From assembly GCA_016800925.1 (NCBI GenBank), contig JABCPU010000099.1, positions 1-64,000 of the forward strand: a DNA stretch of 64,000 nucleotides, written 5' to 3'. Source of the stretch: Suillus spraguei. Its lineage: Eukaryota; Basidiomycota; Agaricomycetes; Boletales; Suillaceae. The notes beneath the pieces are model-generated. The model did not search any database. It was not told the origin of the DNA and saw only the letters and a list, made by a program, of their open reading frames with translations. Shown piece after piece: positions 1 through 8,500 of this stretch. A program made the translations under genes and the position numbers. The first letter of the stretch is position 1. Each line of letters starts with the position of its first letter.

Positions 1-20
1 GTGGGTCGATAGTTCTGCGC
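1..20. repeat. 20-bp inverted repeat, left arm
   Basis: These 20 bases are the exact reverse complement of 6556-6575. The two arms bracket the UstYa-like and repeat-precursor genes. The repeat may continue left of the window, so its true length is unknown. I see no transposase associated with it. Confidence 0.6.
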
Positions 21-36
21 AGTCGTTGCTTGCAGT

Positions 37-128
37 GTGTAACATGGTCAGACCACCACCTGCATAACCATTACACCAAAATGTGAAATACTGAAAGCTT
101 AGCTTTCATCATGAGCAGTGGTATATGT
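37..128 (-). repeat. Short interspersed repeat, copy 1 (SINE-like)
   Basis: On the minus strand this ~92-bp block matches 33235-33326 with few differences. Both copies hold a 19-bp palindrome (CTGAAAGCT centre) followed by TTTGGTGTAAYGGTTATGC, which resembles a Pol III A box (TGGTGTAAYGG), and then GTGGTCTGACCATG in the place of a B box. Flanks differ on both sides, so it is dispersed. No intact tRNA fold is visible. The SINE assignment is inference; a fragment of a larger element is the alternative. Confidence 0.45.
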
Positions 129-770
129 ACAACTCAGGTAAGCTGTGTAGACTAAAGATTGGACATCTTCTCTTGAAACACGACATGAATAAACAATCAG
201 TGACGGATGATTTGTAGCTAGAGCTATTCTCTATAACTTATCCATCTCTGATTTTCTCAAATTGATCCTGTTATCTTTCCTATACACAATCAGTACTTTT
301 GTCACGTTTTATCACACTTTATCACGTGACGTTTACTGAAAGTGCGCAAGGTCTACCTTATTTTCGGGTCAATTACCTGATGCTTCATAGTTGTGAATCT
401 TCCTTGCGTCATGACATTATTGATTAGTCTAGCTCAACTGTCGACTTCCGCCACACCTTCACTTCAACCGCGAGTTTGAGTGAAATCAGGACCTTTTCTC
501 AATCATAAAATTTTGTAAGAAAATCAGGGAAGCTTCTTTCCTTGATAAGGCCAAACATAACAATGTGGTTGTCGATAGCAGAATTACGCTGGTTCTTGTG
601 ATTATGTACTATATCGTGATATATGGCCTTGTACTTTCTTCATGAGTTCACTGATGATTGTCCATTCATCTTTTTTGGGGGCCCCATAATTTTTCAACTT
701 AGGAAGTCTCGTGATTCAGCAAGTGGAAGAGTTAGCCTGGCCAGTCATGTTCGAAATTGCTGAACTACGA
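129..770. other. Intergenic, no gene seen
   Basis: AT-rich sequence with short homopolymers. No conserved coding frame, tRNA or recognisable repeat was found. Confidence 0.5.
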
Positions 771-1131
771 TTTTTTCTATCGGAACACACGTTGGCATTG
801 ATTCATGGATGGCTGCTTTGGAAGCTCACTATAATTGGTCTTAGCCAGATGGTTGCTACAACAGAATCAAAATCTGTTTCTCTTGGACTGTGCAGGATCG
901 AAACCTGCTGACGCCGAGGTTTTTTTCTATCGAAACAAACCTTGATATTCAGTCATTGATAGTTCCTTTAGAAATTCACTGTAACTGACTTAGCCTGGTG
1001 GTTGCTACAGCAGAGTTGAAATCTACTTCTCTTGGACTGTGCGGGATCGATGACGATTTTTTTTCTATCGAAACACACCTTGATGTTCACTCATCGATAG
1101 TTTCTTTTGATCGAAGGCCTTGCACACTGTT
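771..1131 (+). repeat. Tandem repeat, ~145-bp unit, about 2.5 copies
   Basis: The block starting with a T-run followed by TCTATCGRAACA begins near 771, 921 and 1060. It continues in each copy with a shared segment ending in CTTGGACTGTGC and GGATCGA. Spacings of ~150 and ~140 bp give a diverged tandem array. Small ORFs over it are by-products of the repeat. Confidence 0.6.
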
Positions 1132-1431
1132 CATAGCTTGTGAGTGTGTCGATCTTCCCTCGAGTTCGATCCATGCTGATCGAAGCCGTTGCTCACTGTT
1201 TGCAGCTTATCACTCGCTGCTCTCGCTCTCCCACTCGCTGCTCTCACTTGCTGGTAACCTCAACGCCTACCTCAGCCATTTTTGCGGCACACCCTTCATA
1301 TTTACTTTCTGAGGATAACGGCGAACCTCTGACAGTCAGACAGGCACCTTTTCATCGCCCTCGGTTACCACGACCCGATTCACATTCTTGCTACCGCCAC
1401 TACCCATCGCTATTTGATACCTCTATTGGGT

Positions 1432-1570
1432 CGCAGATCAGGCCGAGCCAGGCCAAAGCCAAGCCGTTATTGACGGCTTTAGCCCGGCCTGCAGTTCTTC
1501 AAAGCCGGAGCCGTCTGAAGCCAGGCCAAAGCCGCGGCTTTCAGGTGAAGCCAGGCCGGAACATCACTAG
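1432..1570. mobile_element. Relic hAT terminus
   Basis: GC-rich DNA full of AGGCC and GGCC palindromes ends in GAAGCCAGGCCGGAACATCA followed by CTAG. This closely matches the right end of the complete hAT element at 31545-33152 (GAAGCCAGGCCCGGCACATC). Only one terminus is visible, so it is probably a deleted or miniature hAT copy. Confidence 0.5.
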
Positions 1571-1892
1571 CACTGACATATTGTGTTGCATTTGTGTCTT
1601 CCATGACTGGTGTGACAGCTTCCATGCATCCCATCACTCTGAACAACTCTGATAGATCCTCGCGATCGATCAGTTTATACTCAATACTCACCCCAGTCCA
1701 ACTAAGTTCAGTGCAGTGGCCTTCCATTAAATAAGCTGCATTTAACATCCGCTTCAAGCACCAAGGCAATGACCAAGACCTCAATGATATAATTACGGTG
1801 CAAAAAAGTGCTGGCTTGGTACTCAGCCAGTTATTCAGATCAATCTTCAACATTGAACACCCTTGGGGCTCGGCCACCGCTTTGATTGGCAA
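1571..1892 (-). CDS. Uncharacterised ORF fragment 3' of the UstYa-like gene
   Basis: A minus-strand reading frame of about 105 codons from a Met near 1850 runs without stops and then reads into the hAT terminus. It has ordinary amino-acid composition with motifs such as SWTGVSIEYKL and VMEDTNATQY. I do not recognise a family. It could be the 5' part of a gene truncated by the hAT end, or chance. Confidence 0.2.
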
Positions 1893-1938
1893 CTGAGATA
1901 TATACGTAATTAAGTATTTACCGTGCTCATCCCATCCA

Positions 1939-2705
1939 TCATCGATGCGAGATCAGATCCTCCCACTTCGCATTATGATTACATCTTTGTCTTGTGCTCT
2001 GCCCACGCAGGCCCCTCTGATTCTCCTCAGTGTATGCATAAACCTGCGACCAATCTCGACACATATGTGTCACACCCAAGCCATTTGTGCCAGACATTGA
2101 TCCATTGATGTAGACTGGATCAAGGGTAGTATCAGAATTGCAAAGAATGGCCTGTCGTAAGAAGTTAAGGCAGTGGCCACTATGGTCATTGGGCCCGTTA
2201 ATAAGGGCTAGCCGGATCATCTGTAGACAGTGAATCTGGTGAAACATCGAGACACCAAACAGTCGCCCTGATAGAATATGAAAACGGCAAGCGTCTGACT
2301 CATGTATTGACACAATGGGGTGAATGATTGCTTACCATTTGGTCCCAGACGCACGAACCCGTGGCCTTTTGGAAAATGATCAAGCAAGTCCCACTCCGAC
2401 CATGCCGAGAGCCCCGATGTACTGTAATACTTGGAGTCTTCGAACGTTAATGCGACGATCTCCAAGTCGAGGGGTAATTCGATCGGATAATCATCACCGA
2501 TGTAAGCTGAATCAAAAATATCGAGTGAGATGAGGTCTTGTAGCTGTCAGTAGATACGACCGGACATACTGTACTGTCTATCATCGACCGGCTTGTGTTG
2601 CAAGCGCAGGATAGTGAGGATATTCAAAATGATGCTAATAGCAAAAGCAGTAGGTCCAGATATGAGCAGTATGTCTGAGAGTCGAAGCTTGAGACTGTAA
2701 AGCAT
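1939..2705 (-). CDS. UstYa/DUF3328-family oxidase-like protein
   Basis: Three exons on the minus strand, 2705-2570, 2506-2336 and 2267-1939, join through GT-AG introns of 63 and 68 nt into an intact 211-residue frame. Residues ~12-34 form one hydrophobic membrane segment. A YIGDDYP motif lies at 47-53 and the family signature follows: HQIHC at 112-116 and HSGHC at 131-135 (two HxxHC motifs), then a conserved LRQAILCNSDTTLDP stretch and an MCRDW motif. UstYa-type proteins are known to perform oxidative cyclisation of ribosomal peptides in the ustiloxin, phomopsin and related dikaritin pathways, with the two HxxHC motifs needed for activity. The start was chosen because it opens the exon that encodes the membrane anchor, with a TATA-like ATATTTAG ~40 bases upstream. 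The gene is divergent from the repeat precursor at 4366, which fits a cyclase acting on that peptide. Family assignment is firm; substrate is inferred. Confidence 0.9.
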
Positions 2706-4289
2706 TGCTGGACGTGCTTCCAGTGAGAGAAAAGTCTAGGTCACTAAATATAAGTATTGAGAGCTATAACTTGAGCTGCTGCTTGCAGGCGTGAAAGTCA
2801 ACGCGTCACAACTCCGCGTCGCATTGCTTTGTTTTATTATGCACGCCAGGAGAAGCCATGTGGGTTGTACTTGGTTGAACAAACCGCCGGACTTTCGACA
2901 CCGATCTGTTGCCTCGACTCCTGAACAAAAGCTTCCATCTAACTGAGCATCCGATGTTCGCATAATTGGACAAAATAAATGCTGATTCTAAATGATATCA
3001 TATATGTCCAGGGCTACTATACTCCACCGGTGATTGGATTAGTTTTGATGGCAGAACTTGGGAATTCTGCCAACGGGCCGCCGGTTTGATCATTCTGAAC
3101 TGGATGCCCCGGTAGATGTAGAACTCAATCGCAGGGAGTACTTGATGGTTCTGCCGTTAGTCCCTTGAGGAGCAAATTCCAAATCGGAGTGTACCTAGTC
3201 AGGGGCCCTCCAAAGTGGTTGCGTCTACTTTTCAGAAAACATCTTCGAGGTGTAGTACTTCGGCTTCCTCACTGAAACTGTTGTCAAAATAGTCGAGCGA
3301 GTTAATATAAGTACTTAATGTTTGAATCGATCAGCAGTTGAACTATTACAAGTGTAGATCCTCAAGCCTGGCTGAGTTTGAAACCCTAATTTAGATTTAG
3401 AGGCTAGCAAACGGATTGTCCCGGCTGCCGGCAATCTTATGCCTTCGTGCACTCTTACCACACACAATGCGTCAAAACAAGACTTGTACATGATTCGTCC
3501 TTCGTGATCATGTATAATGTTAAGCCTTAAACAAATTCGCTATCCTATCTCCATCAGGTCGATAGCTACGCAAGACTGACATTCCAAACCCGTGCTCAAT
3601 ACAGCTGCACTCACTCAGCGCAGGACTTGAGAATAATTGCCCGAATTCAAGTTTACATTCATTGCAGTTTAAACCTTGACGCTAACAGTCACTTTTTACC
3701 ACACGAGAACCGCGTTGGTATCTGCGACTGCCAGTTATTTTCGAGTTATAGCTGATCAATCTTCTCTTTCTCAGGAAGGAACGTGACAGTGCAATTCGTT
3801 GGGGTCTCCAACTAGTTTGCCGGCAGCAAGGTACTTACCTACTGGTGATTTGCCGAATTGCTTTGGCTCAAATGCTCTAGGACACGGTCTCTGATTTGAC
3901 TCGACAATTATATCCTACATGGAGAGCACATCCAGTGAGGGCAAGTGTCGTCCGCCCCTACTAAACTCCTCGCAGCGATATGTCCCTGTGGTTCTTTTTG
4001 ATCAATCTAGGGCGATAACCTGACGAAATTGTTGAACAAGACTCCGAGTCACTTCTACTCTCACTGTGAACTTCGCTATAGCTTATAGCCTGCCTTCTGT
4101 TCAACGGAAGAACGTTTCGCCTGAGTAATCAAGATGCAACCGGGAACAATACAGGCCTCCTTGTGGCGCATTGAACGAACAGATTGCGAACGGAAGAAAC
4201 CTTTTCCTAAGCACAACATGCACATCAAAGCAATCATACGAGGAGTATTTCTGCGAGTAAATCTGTAAAATAATCGAGCTATCCAAAGT
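2706..4289. promoter_or_regulatory. Divergent intergenic region between oxidase and precursor
   Basis: About 1.6 kb lie between the two divergent genes. No conserved coding frame is visible; the small minus ORF at 2736-2963 has no recognisable features. The region presumably holds both promoters, but no particular binding site could be supported. Confidence 0.4.
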
Positions 4290-4297
4290 TATAAAAG
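4290..4297 (+). promoter_or_regulatory. TATA box of the precursor gene
   Basis: TATAAAAG lies 69 bases before the ATG at 4366. The leader between them is C/A-rich (CATCCTCTAATAACC) and ends in CCACC directly before the ATG, a good Kozak context. The spacing suits a start ~30 bases downstream of the TATA box and a ~40-nt leader. Confidence 0.65.
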
Positions 4298-4365
4298 CCT
4301 CACTCCTTGCATCAATCGTACACTCAACATCCTCTAATAACCACTGCTACTTACATCTAACCACC

Positions 4366-5443
4366 ATGAAGCTCACTTTGTCTTTTATTTTTGTCGCCAT
4401 CACTTTGCTACAGATGACGGTGGCATCTCCCATCGCCAAAGGTGATTCTTCAGTGCTAGCCTCATTTTCTCTTGGACTATTCACCTGGTTTATGATATAG
4501 GCGTCGATAAGCGCGACCAAAAGAAGTTCGCGTGTATGTTCCAGCGTGCTCAACCTGTCTGCACCATGTCTCACTAGACCATTCAGATCTTATTGCCGAA
4601 GACCCTTCTGATCCCAAAGGTCGTTCTTCGGTGCTAACCTCATTTCATGTAGATTATTGACCCTGTTGAGCGACACAGATGTTGAGAAACGCGACCAAAA
4701 GAAGTTTGCGTGTATGTTCCAGCGTATTTATTCTGTTTGCACCATGTCTAACAAGATCATTTAGATTTGGTTGCCGAGGACGCATCTGATGCTCAAGGTG
4801 ATTATCTAGTGCTAGTCTCATTGTCACGCGGACTATTGACCTTGTTGAGTGATACAGATGTCGAGAAGCGCGACCAAAAAAAGTTTGCGTGTATGTCCCT
4901 GCGTACTTGTCCTATCTGCATCATGTTTGACAAGATCATTTAGATCTTGTGGCCAAAGACTCCTCTGATCCCGAAGGTGATTCTTCAGTCCTGGCTTCAT
5001 TTTGTTGTGGACCACTTACCTGGTTGACGACGTAGATTTCGAGGGGCGTCGCAAGAATATCGCGTGTATGTTTCAGCGTGCTTATCTTATCTGCACCATG
5101 TCTAACAAGACCAATCAGACCAGGTTGCAGATGACGCTTCTGATGCCCAAGGTGATTATCTAGTGATAGTCTCATTGTGTCACCCAGACTACTCACCTGG
5201 TTGATAACGTAGATGTCGAGAAACGCGCCGAGAAGACATATTCATGTATGTCTCTGCGTTTTTATTATTATTTGCATCTTGTCTAACGAGATGCGTTGTG
5301 GCACAGACATGGTTGCTGAGGAATCTCGTGATGTCGAGGAACGCGCCGAGAAGACATACTCGTGTACGTCTCTACATTTTTTTAATCATTTCTATCTTGT
5401 CTAACGAGATGCGCATTGTGGCACAGACATGGTTGCCGAATAA
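4366..5443 (+). CDS. Secreted Kex2-type repeat precursor, candidate dikaritin-like RiPP
   Basis: Twelve exons encode 147 residues: 4366-4441, 4501-4533, 4587-4619, 4679-4711, 4765-4797, 4858-4890, 4944-4976, 5036-5065, 5119-5151, 5213-5245, 5307-5363, 5427-5443. All eleven introns are GT-AG, 51-63 nt, phase 1, several with CTAAC branch sites. Residues 1-20 are a signal peptide (MKLTLSFIFV start). Six repeats of ~22 residues follow. Each has a Kex2 half (VEKRDQKKFA type, KR at 29-30, 51-52, 73-74 and 116-117; RR at 96-97; only ER at 135-136) and a half beginning with Tyr at 37, 59, 81, 102, 124 and 143, reading Y-[LQM]-[IV]-A-[EDK]. Known dikaritin precursors share this layout: signal peptide, Kex2-separated repeats and a short core often starting with an aromatic residue. 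A UstYa-type gene lies 1.7 kb away. Architecture is seen directly; product and modification are inferred. Alternative: an unmodified secreted repeat or signalling peptide. Confidence 0.82.
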
Positions 5444-5642
5444 TCCTGTGATGTCGAAGATAATTGCTTATGGCTTGAATTTGAATTCTATATTCACGTT
5501 GCAGGTGTTGTTGAAGATATGTCTCGAGCATCCTCTTGGAGTCTCACTCTTTCTAAACCACCACCGCCGCGACAGCCTAGGGCCAGAAGCTCGAAGTTAT
5601 CTGTATCTTGTAACTTGTCTTTGTTATGGTGCAAATTAGTTC

Positions 5643-5648
5643 AATAAA
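5643..5648 (+). terminator. Poly(A) signal of the precursor gene
   Basis: AATAAA lies 200 bases after the precursor stop codon, preceded by T-rich sequence. It is the first canonical signal downstream of the gene. Confidence 0.5.
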
Positions 5649-6555
5649 TGTATTGCTGTCGCACAATCATCTGATCGCAAGAACCAATTTCCATCGATTC
5701 CTAACTCTCGCTAAGTGTCGAGCACTGCACTCATCCGCCACTTGCGGGTTGTGGTTTGCGAAAGCCAATCTTAAGGTGTTTATGTGCTTCCGTGACTCGG
5801 AAAGATGTGGCTTCTATTCCGTATACCTGTGTACTGTGCAAGAAAGTTCTCGGGCAGCGTTGGTAATATCCTATCCTCTCTTTCGGAGAGTAATGGTGAC
5901 TTGATGTTTAGTTGATACGCTACGAGGAAGAGATAAGACAGCCGCGGCTTCGGAGTTGATTGTACATAAGGGGGGGTATTAGAGATTCCGCCGGACCTCC
6001 AGCTTTGTCAGTAAACAGTAGGGTAGCAGTACTGACGATTTTATCATTTGCTCTGTTGTCTCGAACCAAACCGTCATCTGCATAGCCTGCTTGTCGCTGA
6101 GCAAGGCTACTAGTTATATCAAGTCGCACAGAGCCACATTCGTAACAGGGCCCGCTATCGTGTGTTCAGATTAGTGACCCAAAACAGCTGTAGACCACGG
6201 ATGGCAGATGGAAATTCAGTAGAGAACCGCACCTTGGACCAAAGCCACGAAGCGCCCGGAACACACCTTGAAGGCTTCAAGGTAAAATGGCCTTTGAAAT
6301 GGGTTTTGACAATAGAGTCGTTCTTGAAATTGCCATGATGATATGGCACGTTGCAATTTGGTTGCCACATTGTTGCAAATTTGTTGCAAAAAGTGTAAGG
6401 CCGACGGCAACACTAAACGGACAAACAATAACGTGGAAGAGCGAGGTTACTGCTAGATGAGTGGCGGGTGTCCAATCAGAACCTGTTGCGTCATCGTCCG
6501 TGCGTCCGATACTTACACTCATTGCAACCACTTTAGGAAAGCACGAATGGCACTG
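5649..6555. other. Intergenic, no gene seen
   Basis: Short overlapping ORFs occur on both strands between 5900 and 6530, but none has a recognisable motif, consistent start context or splice structure. Confidence 0.45.
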
Positions 6556-6575
6556 GCGCAGAACTATCGACCCAC
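6556..6575. repeat. 20-bp inverted repeat, right arm
   Basis: Perfect reverse complement of window positions 1-20. Sequence beyond the 20 bases does not match, so this is a short repeat, not the end of a visible long terminal inverted repeat. Confidence 0.6.
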
Positions 6576-6685
6576 AGAACGGATGCGCTTACATAAACCT
6601 GCGGAACTACAAGACGTGACTATATAGTGAGAACTTGTTCCACTACGTGGCTGTGAAGTTGTTTCTTATTCACCCAAGACTCGCT

Positions 6686-7135
6686 GGCTCAATTTGATTA
6701 TCACTAATTTGGTGTACCTTTTTCAAGTTGAACCTTGCGTGCACATCTCCAAGGTGATGATTATATGGCCTGGCCACTGAGAGCTGCATGATGCACAGTG
6801 ACTCGGAGCTACTATAGAGCTTCTTCGAGTACACGGCGTATCGGTCTTAACAACAGGAACAAGTATAAAGTCACCACGGTTGAGTCGAAAAAGCCTCAGA
6901 AACGAACACCTCCTGCTGTTGTGAGTGACACCCTTATGCTTCACTATGCGCATTCCATTGAACCAATACATAATAGCTGTCCTAAAAATTTGTCATAGCA
7001 GCGTCGCAGACATTGCAGAATCAAACTTTTGTCGGTATGGTCTCCTTACACAATCACATCATGGACTGAAGCATAATATATATACCAGATACCATGAAAC
7101 TCGTTCAAATTGTTTACCTCGCAATTCTTTCTGCT
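6686..7135 (+). repeat. Duplicated promoter and 5' gene segment, copy 1
   Basis: About 450 bp are similar to 14979-15435, from a CTGGCYCAATTTGAYTATCA block through the start codon and signal-peptide codons of a small secreted protein gene. Blocks such as TCGGTATGGTCTCCTTACA and ATATATATACCAGATACCAT are shared. The other copy is frameshifted just after the ATG. The duplication therefore includes promoter, leader and gene start. Confidence 0.75.
7073..7085 (+). promoter_or_regulatory. TATA-like element before the small secreted peptide gene
   Basis: TAATATATATACC lies directly upstream of the ATG at 7094 and is conserved in the paralogous segment near 15362. It is so close to the ATG that it may belong to the leader; a second TATAAAG near 6864 is also conserved and may be the true TATA box. 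Confidence 0.35.
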
Positions 7136-7264
7136 GCTAGTGCTGCTGGTGCCGTTGCTCCTCCCCATCTTGCTCCTGCTCCTCCCCATCTTGCTCCTGC
7201 TCCTCCCCATCTTGCTCCTGCTCCTCCCAGTGCCTCTACTACGTGGTACACGGGAGGATTTTAA
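7094..7264 (+). CDS. Small secreted Pro/His repeat peptide
   Basis: A 56-residue frame starts MKLVQIVYLAILSAASAAG, a clear signal peptide. It continues with three copies of a 7-residue unit (APPHLAP type), encoded by a near-perfect 21-bp DNA repeat, and ends STTWYTGGF. The ATG is chosen because the signal peptide follows at once and the start region is conserved in the copy at 15382. There is no Kex2 dibasic site and no Cys, so it is unlike the neighbouring precursor. Function is unknown. A 3' intron would change the C-terminus; none is convincing. Confidence 0.6.
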   Translation: MKLVQIVYLAILSAASAAGAVAPPHLAPAPPHLAPAPPHLAPAPPSASTTWYTGGF

Positions 7265-8500
7265 GAGACACCAGTCTATTCACATCAGTGAAACTATCGA
7301 TAGACGGACTGGTAAATCTGGGTTGGAATTCGAATGTCGAGCGGATGCTCACAGTAATGTGATGTCTGACCGATCGGAAAACGAGTGTTTTCGACGTGGC
7401 AGATTGAGTGCAAAATAAATAATATAATTTTCTTGTTTTTTGACGCGAACTATACCTCAGGCTGCAAATTCAATGGACCAATCTTCCATCATGCAAGCCA
7501 TTTACAATGCTTCTCTCGATACACTGGATCAGCTCGCGCCTGATTTAATCAAAGAACGGCTCCTTGTAAATTACCTTCAGACACTCAATAATTCGGACCG
7601 AACAGAGATGCTTACGCACATACTTAATTGTGTAGGTGTGTAAGACAGCTACATCAATCGTTCCACGACGATTCCAGGTGAAGGTCGTTCTTGTAACGCT
7701 CCACAGTCGAGATAGTGTGATAGCTGCAGGCACAATGGAAAGGTATACTGTTTGCTTCGATGCTCCACTGGTCTAGAGAAATATGTAACGTAAAAGGCGC
7801 TGTAACAAACACTGTAATGCTAACACTGACAAGCAAGTTGCGTGAGGATGACAGAGCTTGAGAACAGATTTGATATGGTTGTATGGTGAGTCTCCGGGAG
7901 AAATTAAAACGGCCTCGGAGATGCATGGCACTGTGATATCAAATTATCGATGAAGCCACAGTCTACCGAACGGTTGAAATCACTATCCACGATCCAATAT
8001 TCTCGCATGATGTTGCAGGCAGCAATAAACAATAGAAATAGCAATAAGCTACATTGACGAAAGGTCCGTCGAACGACGCTGTCCAGTAGCTGAACGTTCC
8101 GTCGTCAAAGTCAAGAAGTTGTACCAGTCGCTAATGCACTTCTGCTTTCGCAGAATTGCAAATATTAGTTAACGACTGACGTAAGCGGCCCATCAGTGAC
8201 CCAACGACCCGTGGGGACTGGTATCGTAATCAAACACGGGAGATTATGGTCAGGCGTCAAATCCTGTCTGTGATACATACTACATTTGCACTACAACAAT
8301 CGTATGTCTCTCATATATGTGCAATACAGTCTACTGATATACTCATGGTATAGCAAAAAATTACAGCATGAAGTCTGCCCTGCCTCTAATAATGCAATGA
8401 AAACACACCTACCCTGTAGGTCGTACAGTCGTTAACAAAATAGTAAGAAAGAAATGTGTCATCAATGGAGTCGTCTAAAGGATACAGCCATCCGAAGATC
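7265..8500. other. Intergenic between secreted peptide and transporter
   Basis: A 57-codon plus-strand frame from 7473 (MDQSSIMQAIYNASLDTLDQ) looks amphipathic but has no recognisable homology and weak start context. Nothing else is supportable. Confidence 0.4.

Noticed and set aside
2217..2465. UstYa exon 2 read straight through its intron as one ORF
   Set aside because: The GT-AG intron 2335-2268 joins RLGPNG to RLFGVSMFHQ, the family pattern; the read-through frame loses the HxxHC motifs.
4347..5196. Minus-strand ORFs over the precursor gene
   Set aside because: They are mirror images of the exon-intron repeats; the plus-strand spliced model accounts for the sequence with consistent phases and splice sites.
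7110..7418. 102-codon Leu/Pro-rich plus ORF starting inside the secreted peptide gene
   Set aside because: It is the other reading frame of the 21-bp repeat; the overlapping frame has the signal peptide and the start conserved in the paralogue.
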